Notes under the pieces: generated by a model | What the model was told of the DNA's origin: nothing | What the model saw: only the letters and a program-made list of their open reading frames with translations | The model's database searches: none | Assembly: GCF_024868665.1 (NCBI RefSeq) | Contig: NC_079906.1 | Span: 11,356,833-11,420,832 of the forward strand | DNA from: Triplophysa rosa | Taxonomy: Eukaryota; Chordata; Actinopteri; Cypriniformes; Nemacheilidae | Direction: 5' to 3' | DNA length: 64,000 nt | Program-made: the position numbers and the translations under genes | In this document: positions 1 through 12,860 of the stretch, in pieces | Numbering within the stretch: the first letter of the stretch is position 1 | How the letters are laid out: each line of letters starts with the position of its first letter

Positions 1-1498
1 GAGTCTCTGATTAAACACTACAGGCCTGGAGACGGTCTGCAGAGGCTGCCCTCCAACCAGCACTCCCCGAGATGCTAAAATAAGGGAGACAAGTGGACAC
101 AATCACTCCTAATAATAGAAATAGCCAAAATAGTTCATTCAATAATTTGAGTACATTGATTTTTTGTTATGTACTAGAATTTGTTAGATTTTCTCTCTAA
201 ATTGAATGGCTGTTTTCAGTCTGTCTACTTCCTGTCTGTTCCAATAGCCAAAGTCAGGTTCTCCTATTGTAAATGCAAGGTCAATTATTTAGGGTTTTCA
301 GGTCAACTTTGCATTAAAAAAAATCGCATAAAATTGCTGCTCTCCAAACCGTACATTCGGATTTGATTTAGCAAATATTTGGTGCCGTGGAATCGTGTTG
401 GTTCATTAATAATTGTGATCATGCGCACGTTTAAAAGCAAATCAATACTGCATTAGAACGGTACGCTCATCTGGCTTGAACAGAAGTGAGGGCTTTATTG
501 GCAAACTAATCAAAGAGGTCATTAATACCAGCCACTTCTACATATCAGCAACCAGCATGACCTCTATCCAGAATACTTTGGGTCTGTAATGAGTTTCAAA
601 ATACTTTCGTTTACCCTTTAGCCATGCATTTCTGCAATTGGCCTTGGTACATATAATATGGCCGTCAGGTACTGCAATAAATGGCATGCAAGTCTCACAA
701 AAGCTGCATTTTTAGATTGAGTTGGAAGGCTGTAGATGCTCCTGTCATTATTGACAGAACATTTAAATGCTGGTTAGTGACTTTTGCTGATCTTTACTCA
801 AGGTCCAGCTTCATATTTAATCTTTCAATATATACAAATTGTAATACTTTGCAAATTCTAAGGGGATCACTCACCCCAAAAAATAATATTTAGTGATTAT
901 TTACTCTCAAAGCCATAGACCAGAAACGTCTAATCCAGCTCCTAGAGGTCCACTTTTCTGCAAAGTTTAGCATCAATCCTATTCAAACACACCTGAACAA
1001 GCTGATCACAGTCTTTAGGCTTACTTAAAAACCCCTTTGAATTATGATTAAAATATGGTCATTACTTGAGATGGATTTTAAGCCAATGTGTTTTTTAAAT
1101 CGTTAAAAAGATGCTAAATAAACACTAGAATGCACTCAATGCTGACATATTTGACAAATCAGACATTTGCACAGTACTTGTATGTTAGCCTACAAACTGA
1201 CGTCACTTCTGAAAAGCTCTCTTCACAGTATTGAATCTAATGGTCTACTTTAGGTTGTCCAGAGGCGGCAGATTGAGAGGTTTCTGCTCCATAGATCTCA
1301 TCAAGCCTCATATCGATGATATTGAGGTTGTTTACTAGATCGTGAGCATTATCTAAAGGTCATATCAATGAGTCAGTTATGCAGCTGGCTGTATATTAAC
1401 ACAGCTAAACAAAGCTAAGCAACTTGTTAACGTCTGTATTTAACACTTCACATTTTTCCATTGAAAGATTTCATTAGGATAACAAGAATATAATCCCA
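1..1498. other. unique noncoding sequence
   Basis: AT-rich single-copy-looking DNA. Open frames are under 75 codons with no recognisable domain. I see no repeat, RNA gene or promoter structure. Confidence 0.5.
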
Positions 1499-1937
1499 TA
1501 TGTGACCCTGGACAACAAAACCAGTTTTATGGGTCAATTTTTCGAAATTTAGATTTTTACATAATCTGAAAGCTGAATAAATAAACTTTCTATAGATATA
1601 TGAGTTGTTAAAATAGGACAATATCTGGCTGAGATACAACCGTTTACAACTCTGGAATCTGAGAGTGCAAAAAATTCAAAATATTGAGAAAATTGCCTTT
1701 GAAGTTGTTAATCAGGGGCACTGTGGCAGACCATCCACTCACAAAAATAAAGTTTTTATATATTTAAGGTAGGAAATTTACAAAATATCTTCATGGAACA
1801 TGATCTTTACTTAATATCCTAATGAGTTTTGGCATAAAAGAAAAATCAATTATTTTGACCCACACAATGTATTTTTGTCTTTTACTAAAAATGTTCCCGT
1901 GCTACTTAAGACTGGTTTTGTGATCCAGGGTCACATA
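1499..1937. mobile_element. non-autonomous DNA transposon, 439 bp, complete TIRs
   Basis: The element begins TATGTGACCCTGGA and ends with the inverted match TCCAGGGTCACATA. The terminal inverted repeats are about 26 bp with two mismatches, and TA borders both ends. The interior is AT-rich and noncoding. A second, half-length copy lies at 45569-45840 in the opposite orientation and shares the distinctive interior around 1710-1790. The structure is that of a MITE with both ends intact. The superfamily is not assigned. Confidence 0.75.
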
Positions 1938-1960
1938 TAGGCCTAGACCACATCTCTGCA

Positions 1961-2237
1961 TTTAAAGTGATAGTTCACACAAAAATACAAATTCTGTCAT
2001 CTTTTACTCACCCTTACGTCATTTCAAACCTGTATGACTTTCTTTCTTCGTTGTTAACTGGCCCCTATTCAATTGCATTGGTTTTGTGTCCACACAATAG
2101 AAGTGAATGGGGGCCAGTGCTGTTTCATCAAAATATCTTCTTTTGTGTTCTGCGGAAGAAAAAGTCATCAAGGTTTGAAATGACAAGACAAGACAATGTT
2201 GACAGGATCTTCATTTTTGGGTGAACTATCACTTTAA
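1961..2237. mobile_element. Angel-like palindromic MITE
   Basis: The copy opens TTTAAAGTGATAGTTCAC and closes with the inverted equivalent GTGAACTATCACTTTAA. Each half is the reverse complement of the other, carrying the CTCACCC...TTTCAAACCTGTATGACTTTC block and its mirror image. The 85-codon frame across it is a by-product of the repeat. Confidence 0.85.
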
Positions 2238-4250
2238 CAAAGCTTTAGAAGGCATAGGTGGCTAAGTTACTGTCACCTGACTGACTAGAAGAAGCAGACA
2301 TTCAAACAAGTGTTAAATTCATCTTACATCTCCATATAAGATGAGCTGATCTTCCATTCCAACCCAAAAGTAACAACCGATGAATCCAATAAAACAAGTA
2401 TTGTGAAGGCTATGCACACACAACAGCTTGTTTATGGCACTCTAAAATCAAGCTGTAGCTTCTTTAGCTCCACAATGTTTCACTAGAAGAATCTCATTAT
2501 AACGTCTAATGACATATTCAGCCTTTCCAATTACATCCCTCTTGTTTCAAGCTATCCGAGTAGAGAGTGTGGTTTCCTACTATAAACTACAGGTAGTGCC
2601 AGTGATAAAATTTGCAGTGAAAGTTCTTGTAAGGAGAAGATTACAGTTGATACACTGCACATAGACAGAGATTTCTTTAATTACACCCATTGGTCTCGAC
2701 AACGATGCACGAGTGCGCTGACGGAACCGATTGTTGCAAAGATTCATTTTTTGGTGTCAGTGTAACTTAGTAATTAAAGTAGAGTTCTGACCCCGTACGC
2801 TGTCTCGTAAAGGTATTTTAAATGGGGAGAACGGCAGAAGTGTCTGATAGGGTTCTTGACAGCAAAGGATGCTGAAAATAGTAATTAAATGTGCCGGCAA
2901 ATAGCACCAAACTCATCAACGCGAGCGTTTTTAATGAAATAACACTCTAAATGAACACTGGGAGAAAATAAAAAGTGAGCAATGGCTTTTCAGTGTACTC
3001 CGAAATTTTAATTGCCTGTCTGGAGAATATTAGATAAAGCTTGATTAGAAATAAATTGGAAATCTCCGCTGAATGCATCTGCTGATGGGAGTATTATTAA
3101 AGCAGACTGCTGGAGAGGACCGGCCCACAAATAAATAAATAAACCAAAAGTGATTCTGGAACTGATTGATTGAACATCCGCCCGTTGCACCTCATAGAAA
3201 TTAAAAAAAACTCTGATAGACATGATGGGACCTTTTATGAAGCAAACGTAACATTTTTCTTTTGCAATTCTGAAACGATACAAAAAATTGAAATGTTTCA
3301 TACACCTGGCTCTTAATCTAGTGTGTTGCCTTCTTGTGTGAAAAGATGGATCACAATATCATACAATCATTGTTGGAAAAGGCACAAATATGCAGAAAAA
3401 GTGAAGAATGTCGTATGAAGAATTTCTTTGTGAAGTTGTCATTTACACTGACTTTTAATGTTTTACTTTACAGAATGTTCACATATTTTTGAAATACAGT
3501 TAAAAATGACAGAAATAGACTGCAAATGTACAAATAACATTTAAAATGAAATGTTATTTTAGTTAAAAAAAAATTGACATTGATTTTTTGGCACCTCAGC
3601 TGCCGGAATATTACTGTTTTATACATTTTTAACAAAATCTTCACAAATTTCTCTTATTAAAAAATGCAGACTATGTAAACGTATGAACACAACTGCATAC
3701 TGTATATGAACACAGGAAATAAGAACAGGAAATATTTCCCAAGAAATAAATTATTACTTAATTATTATTCAATCAAAAGATTTTTTGTAGGCAGCTTATT
3801 TGATCAAATGTACACGTTATATTAATCGACTACACTTTAGTTAAGCTAACAGTTACAGTAAATTTTCACAATGTAAGATACCTTTTCAACGACAAAATAA
3901 AGTGAAACGATTCTCTTACGCAGTCACGATTTCACACCAACAACAACCCCCCTCAACCCCACTCATTATTGCAAACCTTCTTTCTCTCCCACCCTTTTCT
4001 TTCAATAAACTTATTCTCCTCCGTCCTCTAGGGTTTTAAATCTCTCCCCATCCACCCTTCGCGTCATTTTCTCTCCTTCGGCTGCCCAAACAACAAGATT
4101 GCAGTTCATTTCAAAGCGCGGTGGATGGAGGCCTCATTTACGCTCTCCTGGCAACTCAATCAGGCCAGTCAGCCCTGATGAGTGAGTGACTAGTTTCAGA
4201 CTGCCAGTCAATATGTGTCTGCTCTGCTGTGATAGAATGTCGGCATATAC

Positions 4251-4251
<1 letters not shown>
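2238..4251. other. unique noncoding sequence
   Basis: AT-rich sequence with many homopolymer A/T runs. It contains only short open frames, the longest 97 codons on the minus strand and without a recognisable domain. No repeat family or RNA gene was recognised. Confidence 0.45.

Positions 4252-4288
<37 letters not shown>
4252..4288. repeat. (CT)n microsatellite
   Basis: A nearly pure CT dinucleotide run of about 37 bp, continuing as interrupted CT-rich sequence to about 4340. The Leu-Ser repeat frame reading through it is an artefact. A shorter CT run lies at about 4733-4748. Confidence 0.95.
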
Positions 4289-4293
<5 letters not shown>

Positions 4294-4340
4294 ACTCACT
4301 CTTTCTCTCCCTATCTCTCTTTCTCTATCCCTCCTTTTCC

Positions 4341-5404
4341 CCTTGTCTAATCAATGTTATCAAAATGGAGAAGATAGGAAACGGAAAAACACTGAGACAC
4401 ACAGGAACGATATCTCATTCTCACGCCAGCAAAATAATCATATCTGGACTGGTCTAACATGTATATTTGAAGAAATGAGGCAAATAATTACAAATGATCA
4501 CAAAACATGAGTTATTTAAAGCCATTCCAGGTTTGAGACTCATTAATATGAACCGTGCGTTTGTTGAACAAGTATGTTGAATAGCAGGACACGTACACCC
4601 ACACACATGCACGGACTAGCTAGAGAATATGCAGCTGCTAATAGATTTCATTCTTAAACTGTTTATTTGTTTTTCTCTCTTGTTGTTTTTCTGTTGATCA
4701 GTGAGTGTCTGTCTTATTAAAACACAGATGCTCTCTCTCTCTCTCTCATGGTCGAGTGGGTTGGATTGTCCCTGGTGTCCTCTATTACCCATGCGCCCCA
4801 CTGAACATGCTCTGCAGTCTGATGACCCCCTGACCCACCTGTCACCCAGACGGCTACTGTTATCCTGGGCTACTTATTTCACCAAAGAGGCTTTTTGTCC
4901 ATTTACCCCTTGTATTGAAAGTATAAAGGCAGGCCAATTACAAATATAAATTGACTGGTAATTTCTAGATAGATGAGGAGTATGTTTGTATTTTTCTGCG
5001 TGTGGGGGAATTGGGGGCGTGTTTTGATCCATCTTACAAATTGATGCCGGAAAAAGTTTCAAAGGGTAATTACTTGACTTTTCTGAACCAATAATATTAG
5101 AACATCTGATTGACAACATCTGTCACAATGTAATATCTGCCGGTACAGAATTCTAATCGGTTTTATATTTATAAAACAGGCAACATTTCAAACACTGTCT
5201 AATGCACTGACTGTATGTGCTTTAAAAGAATAACAAAACTGTACAAATTTAGACATATACAGAACAAGTAAAAAGTGTAGAAATGCGTAACTGAAATGTT
5301 TCCAATAATCTTTTAAAATCTTTATCTCAAGGTGCATGCAACAATATAACAAAAATGTAATTGTGCCAACATATCAATTTCTTTCATTTGAAAACAAAAA
5401 ATAG
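4341..5404. other. unique noncoding sequence
   Basis: No repeat family is recognised. The 4750-5120 part is less AT-biased and compositionally complex. That is compatible with conserved noncoding DNA, but the sequence alone cannot show it. Confidence 0.4.
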
Positions 5405-5580
5405 TAAAACATCTTTTTGAAATGGATGACTTGGACCAAAAAATGTATAATACATTTTTTTCAAATGGATGACTTGGACCAAATAATGAAGATAAAGCAG
5501 CCAATAAGAGCTCTGAATAGATGGGAACTCCTTCAATACCCTTTAAAAAGCTTTCCAGGTTGAGATCTCAAGAAGCCGAA
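5405..5580 (+). repeat. dispersed repeat fragment with internal 43-bp duplication
   Basis: The block AAATGGATGACTTGGACCAA occurs at 5420 and again at 5463. It is followed by GCAGCCAATAAGAG, CTTCAATACC and a GAGATCTCAAGAAG-like end. The same order of blocks recurs at about 28440-28560, so this is an interspersed family rather than unique DNA. Confidence 0.6.
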
Positions 5581-7258
5581 TGATAAAACGCTAAGAGAAC
5601 GATTTTGCAAATACTAGTCAAAGTTTGAAGATGCAAAAATGTAGAGTTTTTGATTTATTTTATTTTTCCCACAATTGTGCTACTCTATAGGAGTACTCCG
5701 GTCTGTGTTTGGTTATAATATAACAATTTATTTTATATTTAATTTACTTTCATTTTAATGAATATTTTATTGGATATTAATTGTATTAAATTAAATTAAC
5801 TATTAACTACTGAACTACAACTTATTGATTCTTTGCTGATGTCAATCGGAAGTTAAGTATGCAAACATTGGCCACATAACATTGGTTTACGTTGTTGCGG
5901 CTGAAACTGTCTATAGTCTTATGAGTTTACTTACACTATATTCTAAAAGGTGGAAAAAATAGAAAAGAGACTGGTAGCGTATTTATATAGTTTTCCAGCA
6001 AAACTGTTTTTCATTTCAAAAAATATATTGATGACTAATTCTGCACTACAAAGATTTTTTTTCCATCAGATGCCTTCTAACAAAATCCCCCTCAAATTGC
6101 AACAAACCAACACATAGAAAGTCAATTATTTTGCTAAAACTAAAACTTATGCCAACTAATACAAAAAACATAGACATAACCTATTAAACAATCGTAAGCA
6201 CACTTAATTTTGACACTATACAGCTATTGCATGGTATACAGTTTCCATAGTAAAATCATTTCATACAGCGATGACATCTTGGTGAAAGAGCGGCTGTACG
6301 TGCTCGCCCTCCTCCTGCAGTGGAAAACGCTGTTGACTGCCTAATAAATCTGCTTTACCGCCCAAAGGTCAGCAGAAAGCATTACAAAGTCTCCGCAACC
6401 ACAGGATTCGTCTAGAAAGCACATCCCCTTGCTCCCTCTTCCAAGGATCGCTGAAATTTATAAGTTGCTGAACAAGTACTAAAGGCCATTAAAAACGTAG
6501 CTGGAATTTATGTGAGGCAGAGGTGGAAATTATATAATTAGGGGGCTCAAATAATTTTTCAGTCGGATTCTTCTCACAGACCTTTAAGTTTAATTGGGTG
6601 CTAACGGCAGCTAGGAACCAATGATGACGACAGACACGCGAAATAAATCAGGGGGAAAGGTCAAAGGTCGTGCTCGTACATGAGGAAGACATATGTAACG
6701 AGGAGGAAGAGAAAATGAGGACGTTCGGGTTACGCGCTGATATTTTGAGGGTTTTTAAGGTCTGCGGGGTTCGTGTTTTTTGGTCGCTTGACTCTGTCGC
6801 TTTGATCTCATAATGGAAATATGGATCATTATGCAAATCTACGTTCGCATGTTTGGCTGACACAAAGCGACTTATCAGCTCATGCATTCCCTGGGACTTT
6901 AATCATTCTCACGCTTTGCCAGCTGTGCTGTATATATAGACTAAATATAGACTATGGGTTCCAGCATTTATATATTTTTCTAATCAGAGGCTACAGTATA
7001 TATAGATACTATGCAATAAACTTCTCGCAATGTTACACGCTAAGCATATTTTGAGCCATAACCCACAGAAACTAAGATACAGTAATAGCATCTGCGTATT
7101 AGTTCTGTGAACCTGGACCGCTACAATGAATTAGATTACTATCAAAATAAATAGCCATGTGAACAAAACCATTTACCAAAAAAGAGATATATTTATATGT
7201 AAATAATTTGTTTTGTGTTTCCATCCTTTCATTTCTCTTTTCTACTTGCAATTCTGTT
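5581..7258. other. unique noncoding sequence
   Basis: AT-rich to about 6250 and more complex from 6250 to 6900. Open frames are all under 80 codons. Nothing is recognised. Confidence 0.4.
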
Positions 7259-7266
7259 AGCCACAC

Positions 7267-7558
7267 CAGGGGTTTTCAAATTGGGGTCCAGGGACCCCCA
7301 CAGGGCCTCCAGAATGTTCTAAGGGGTCCCAAGAACATTTTTGAGGAACAAAAGACAGCAAAAGTTGAACCATTCTACTGAAAAACATTACAGTTTAGTT
7401 TCTACAAACAATATGCTGTCTTTATAATATCACACTTACTGTTTGTCTAACAGTTTAAATGCTTCAAAAAAATGGATATGTATTTTAGAAAGGGGGACCC
7501 TCACAAAAGGTTCATCATATTTGGGGGTCCTTGGCATGAAAAAGTTTGAAAACCCCTG
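7267..7558. mobile_element. hAT-like non-autonomous element, 292 bp, with TSD
   Basis: The ends are a perfect 14-bp inverted repeat, CAGGGGTTTTCAAA against TTTGAAAACCCCTG. The CAGGGG terminus is typical of hAT elements. The flanks AGCCACAC (7259-7266) and AGCTACAC (7559-7566) match at 7 of 8 positions, as expected for an 8-bp hAT target duplication. The interior is noncoding, with GGGGTCC blocks near both ends. Confidence 0.8.
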
Positions 7559-7917
7559 AGCTACACAACAGAAGAGTCACCATAATCCTGTATCCCTCAG
7601 GTCATGTACTGAACCTTTACAATGGGTGCATTGTAAGGGTTCAGAATGGGACCTGAGAGGGGTCTCCACAACCTCAAAAACACAGACCCGGACTTCTGAC
7701 CAAAGGTTAGTGCTCTCTCTGATTAGAAAGATTTCTATCTTCCTCACATTTTCCTCTGCTCACGCTTACTGGAGATACAGACTGCGTGTAGTTAATTATA
7801 ATTAATGAAAACTTGTTGGTCTATGAGACAGAAGAAGGAGGAAAGTTCACGCAGAGGGTAGATGTCAACTGGTTTGAACCGGAGGCTATCAAGTCATTTG
7901 TTTAGACCTCAAGAAAC

Positions 7918-7920
<3 letters not shown>

Positions 7921-8005
<85 letters not shown>
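7921..8005. repeat. (CT)n microsatellite, 85 bp
   Basis: Pure CT repeat of 85 bases. The Glu-Arg repeat frame on the minus strand is an artefact of it. Confidence 0.97.
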
Positions 8006-8007
<2 letters not shown>

Positions 8008-9429
8008 CATGATGATTTCTTTTGGGGCCTGTAATGCTTGATTTTATTCGATTCTTGCTTCTTTGTTTTTTTAAATATTGTCAATTGACTTAAGAGCTCA
8101 TGGCTTTGTCTTCATTAGGTTAATGAAAGGGCCCCTGTGTTTATCTTTTTAACAGATAATCTAATCGCTTTCTGTCTCTAAAGATCATTCCCACGCAAGT
8201 CGCTCACAGTAAAGCGTTTTTTAATTTGAGGGGACACGCAAAGCGCACGTTGAGTTGCAGCACGCATGACTGATAGCAACAGTTCCTATGTTATCTGGAA
8301 ACACGTAGGGGGTAAAGGATTAGTACGAACACGCTGACTTCAGGGCACTGGAGTATGTTCTCCAAACAGGCGGTCCACAGGGCAAACCAACAGTGGTTTA
8401 ATGCGAACAGTAGGGTGCTGATGGTGGGGCCGGGGAAGGAGCGAGGTGAGGCTCAGAGGGGGCCATAAACCCTGAAAGCAGGGGGGAAACATGGATTTGT
8501 CTGGCCGTGTTTTAAAAAAGCCACTGACTGCGCTATAAATCAGCTGTGCTTGTGAAATGTCCGTGACATTGGCCTTCACCCTTGGGCCCTATAGAAATCA
8601 GAGCAGCAATAAAACTAAAGTACCTACACACTGACTGCCGGACCCCCGCTGTAACACACACACTCATTGTTTTAGCACTACAAGGACGTAACAATCACAC
8701 ACGTCCTATGCCAAACGCTTCATGCCCATTACAACTGGCACAAGTGGATTGTTAAAAAAAGTTTTGAAATCTTGTGGCAGAAATTCACATCTAAATTTGA
8801 TTAGAACAATCAAACGCGATTTCATAAAATAAGAATAAAATACAGATACTACTGTATTCTCTGTTGATCAACAACCCAGCCTTTGACTTAGTTGCGAGAC
8901 TCACTGTCACGCGTCCTCATGTTCCTGTTTTGATGTGTGCCCATTTCTGACGGCTTGTACCGGTGTAGTCGAGCTGTTGGACATTTGCAAATTCAACTTT
9001 CATTACCAGCTGAATTAACATGAGAGAGAGAAAGCGATCCTGACATCACAGACTTGATTAAGAAGTTGGGCAAAAATTGGCACATGCCCAGAACGCTCTG
9101 ACTCCTGTCACACTGTTCCCCGGCATTTAGACAGGATGGGCGTTTGACATTATGCGCTGTCCACTGGAAATACGGAGAGAGGATCATTTAATTGTCAAAC
9201 ATTACTTAAGGCATTATATCTGTTGATGAAGTTAGATTTTAAACCAGCGGTTCATTGTAATGACAAAGCCGTTGTGATAACTCATTTGCGATTTCTAAGC
9301 ATTTTGTGTAAATTGCTACATAATGTGCAAATTTGTGTATTTTTGTCATGTATGATGTGTAGACTGTGTCATTTATAATGTATTTCTCTACTTTTCTCTC
9401 TGCCTAAAACTGTTTTACTGCAAAGCAAT
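8006..9429. other. unique noncoding sequence
   Basis: No repeat family and no plausible exon. The 8330-8600 and 8930-9190 parts are GC-richer and complex, with only short frames. Confidence 0.4.
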
Positions 9430-10031
9430 TTGAACTTTATTTATTTATTATTTAAAAACATTCCTTTTTACTGTGATTAATAAATATACAATGCAACGAT
9501 AAGTTTTTATTATATAATTTAACTAATTCTAAAGGTTTTCCTTTAGTTTCATAATAATTTTAATATTTTTTATCATATTAAATCAGAGTTATTATAGTTT
9601 TGTTTTAAGTTTTATTGTAGATTTATTGTTTTTATGTTTATTTTAGTTACATTTTTTGTAATTTTGTTATATGCTTTTGTCATTTTATTATTTGTTTATT
9701 TTTTATCTTGCTACATAAAATTAATACATTTTTATTTTAGTTTTTTGTTTATTGTTATAATTTTAGTGTTTAAAACTTATTTCAGTTTATTTCTAAGGGA
9801 AATGTTTAATGTTTTTCTTTACTTTGTTTTTCCAATAATTTTTAGGCCAATAGTTTATTTGATTTCAATAAACAGATTTTTTTATATGCTTTTGTCATTT
9901 TATTATTTGTTTATTTTTATGTTGCTATATAAAATGTATACATTTTTATTTAGTGTTTTATTGTGCCTTAAACTTATTTCCGAGGCAAAATTTTAATCGT
10001 TTTGTTTAGTTTGTTTTTCCAATCATTTTTA
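9430..10031. repeat. T-rich low-complexity block with two-unit tandem duplication
   Basis: Strong T/A strand bias throughout. A unit starting TTATATGCTTTTGTCATTTT at 9667 is repeated from 9882, a 215-bp offset. The two units share their order of sub-blocks and both end near TTGTTTTTCCAAT followed by TTTCAAT. The 120-codon frame through it is a Phe/Leu/Ile-rich artefact. Confidence 0.75.
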
Positions 10032-11058
10032 TGAGCTTTCAATGAGCAGAAACATTTTACATCAGTAAACTAAAATAACATTGTATTAAATATATACACC
10101 TCTCTACACTAAGAAATTGAATAAATAGGTGCTAAATTTATTATATTTATTTTGAAAGATTTAATATACAATGTAAAGTACAGAGTTAAGGAATGCTATC
10201 TGTGCTGGCCTGACCGCTACAACATTTGGCAGAGAGCCGCGCACTTTTCAATGATGTCCCTCTTGAGGCCTGTAACATGCAAGGTTTTACGGGGTAGTCT
10301 GTAAAGTATGACATGGCTCTTAAAGTAAATCAACTTCCACTTCAACTCCTCTTGGGCTCTCTCTCAGACACACGGCAGTCGGACCCTTCGGACTAACTCT
10401 TTCCTCACAGGAGCACTTCTCAGATCAGTTAAGCTTGGCCACAAAGCAGCTCCACATCCACATTGCGTGAACCTCCCACTGTCTTTGCACGTCCTCCCTC
10501 AGACGCTGTTCATCCGCCCCACATCTGTTCAGACAAGCAGACACATCCAATAAATCACCTGACTGAAACTTTCGTCCACATCTCACCTCTGACATCCTCC
10601 CTCCAGTCTCCCCAAACACACACACATACACTCCTTTTGCCCCGTGCCTCTTTTCCTGCTGAAGTCACTTAAATAGAAGGATCGCAGGGGAGACATAATG
10701 TGCAGGAGTAATAAGGTGATCCCGTCGGGGTCATGGCTCTAATGCTCTCCGTGCTCGGCTGCTCGGGCCCTGGGCTCACTCGGTAAGTTAATGGCCTGTG
10801 GTCAGTGAGCCAGAGGGCCCATAAAGACCCCTACACTCCGGGCTCTTACCCCTCAGCTACCGTAGACATTGCTTTTAGATAACAACACAAACCGCACACA
10901 ATCTGTGCTGTGGATTTCCTACAGTGCGGGGCAGTAAATCACGCAGCGTTTATCAGTTCATTTCACGTGCCCTTCAAGTTTCGATCGAGTTTGGCACACC
11001 TGTGTCACAAAGGGCACATACGCACATTACTACACCATGACACTCACTGTATTATCAT
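10032..11058. other. unique noncoding sequence
   Basis: More balanced base composition from 10200 to 11000. Overlapping 68-70 codon frames on both strands at 10425-10672 show no domain. No repeats are recognised. Confidence 0.4.
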
Positions 11059-11245
11059 AGCAATTGTTCACCCAAAAATGAAATATCTGTCATCATTTAT
11101 TCATCCTCGTGTTTCAAACCTGTATGACTTTCTTCTGCAGAACACAAAAGAAGATATTTTGAAGAATGTTGGTAAAACCTCTGGTCCTCATTGACTTGCA
11201 TGTTTTGTGTCCATACAATAGAAGTCAATAGGGGCCTACGGTTTT
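11059..11245 (+). mobile_element. Angel-like MITE, 5' part only
   Basis: The left half is clear: GTTCACCCAAAAATGAAAT, the CCTGTATGACTTTCTTCTGC block and AACACAAAAGAAGATATTTT. It runs into the centre (TGTGTCCATACAATAGAAGT), after which the mirror half is missing. Confidence 0.75.
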
Positions 11246-12241
11246 TGGTTTTGAGTGGCTTTGTCGAGATGCATGCTAAATTATACCTTAATAAAATTTG
11301 CCCGCCTCGCCCGTAAGATTTAATAGTTTTGGTTCTGTGTTGTTGTCATGACAATCTTGTTTTCTGTCATCTCAGAAATCAACAAGCAGCAGATGCTTTG
11401 AGTTTATAAAATTGTAAACATACCTTTTTATGGTAGATGCCAGATGCGACTGTTGTGCATCTACTGCAGACGAAAAAAGCAGGCCTCAATTTCATTAAGA
11501 TCTGCTATTTATAGATATTAATAACTGCCAGTGTTATGTTGACTAAACTGATTATCACTTAAACTGACACTAAAACATATAAAAACCAAAAAAGTCTCGA
11601 CAAAACAAAAGCGACAACTTAAAAACACCGCTAAAACTAACAAAAAAATTTTCAAATTAAAAAGCAGGTTTCCTCAGACATCACTGTGGCACATTTGAAC
11701 AGAGAAACAGAAGGGGAGAGCGAAAGACAAGCGGAGGGAGGAAGACCGTTAATGGCGGGATGTGAGGGGGGGTAATGAGGCCGTGCAGGGGAGGTGTGAG
11801 GGGGGCACGAGGCGGAACAGTGGGGTGTAGCTAACACTTCAGCATTTACAGTGATTACATGTGAACCCCTGTCACACAACATGAGCGCCCTCAGGGTACC
11901 GAATTAAACCCAGTGTTTATGCTTCGCATTTCACTTGCCGTTTCCGTTCCGTTCTTTAAATTTGTTTTTTTTTGGTCAACGCTGACGTGTTTACTTTGCT
12001 TCATTGGGTTTTCCTGTCAGCCATCATCAGCGGTGCATTAACAGCTTAACGCAAATTAGCACGCTCCTGCTCACAAACGTGCCGGGGAGTCCACGATTTG
12101 TGCACGCAACTACTTTTCTGAAAAACAGTTACACAAAAAAATAAAATATGCTGACTAAAAATGTGCACAAGATCCCAGAAATCGCTTTTCAATCTTGTTT
12201 TAGTGTACGTATTGTTACACTTTACAATAAGATTCAATGCA
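11246..12241. other. unique noncoding sequence
   Basis: The minus-strand 76-codon frame at 11652-11882 is Pro/Ser-rich and without a domain. No repeat is recognised. Confidence 0.4.
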
Positions 12242-12546
12242 TTAAAGGAATAGTTCACCCAAAAATTATTTACACACCCTAGTGTCATTTCCTTCTTCTG
12301 CAGAACACAAAAGAAGATATTTTGAGGAATGTTGGTCACCAAACAACAGCGGCCCCCATTCGCTTCTATTGTATGGACACAAAACCAATGCAAGTCAATG
12401 GGTAGCATCGTTGTTCGGTTACCAACATTCTTCTAAAAATCGTCTTTCATGTTCTGCAAAAGAAAGAAAGTCATACAGGTTTGGAATGGCAAGAGGGTGA
12501 GTAAATGATGACAGAATTTTCATTTTTGGATGAACTATGCCTTTAA
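12242..12546. mobile_element. Angel-like palindromic MITE
   Basis: Starts TTAAAGGAATAGTTCACCC and ends GGATGAACTATGCCTTTAA, with both palindromic arms present. The left arm has lost part of the ATGAAAATTCTGTC block. Minus- and plus-strand frames of 120 and 72 codons read through it and are artefacts. Confidence 0.85.
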
Positions 12547-12587
12547 TCCATGAATTGTTAATTCAATTGAATAACAATGAACAATAC

Positions 12588-12855
12588 TGTAACGAGGAAG
12601 GTGGGACGAGAGCCGTGAGGCAATGAGGCGGCGTGCGCACACCGGTCCGCATGTCTCACGGAGGAGATCGGGAGCATAAGAGGACGAGCGACAGGACTAC
12701 GGAGAGAGAGGACCGGGCCCGGACATGTTTTAAGTTTGTATTTATGTTCTTGTGTGCCTTTTATTTCAGTGTTATTGTTCGTTTATTTTGATTAAAAGAT
12801 ATTTAATGTTCGCCGGTTCCCGCCTCCTTCCTTCCCTACTTTGAACTGTATTACA
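12588..12855 (+). mobile_element. candidate solo LTR, 268 bp, with 5-bp TSD
   Basis: The segment begins TGTAACGAGG and ends GTATTACA, so it has TG...CA termini with short inverted ends. It is flanked on both sides by AATAC (12583-12587 and 12856-12860), a 5-bp duplication of the size made by LTR-retrotransposon integrases. It is GC-rich in its first 140 bp. A T-rich part with GATTAAAAGA follows, where a polyadenylation signal could sit. No internal gag/pol sequence lies beside it, so it would be a solo LTR or a very short LTR-like unit. Confidence 0.65.
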
Positions 12856-12860
12856 AATAC

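Noticed and set aside
7902..8084. Glu-Arg repeat frame
   Set aside because: Translation of a pure CT run.
9634..9996. 120-codon hydrophobic frame resembling a membrane protein
   Set aside because: Phe/Leu/Ile/Tyr content follows directly from T-rich low-complexity DNA.
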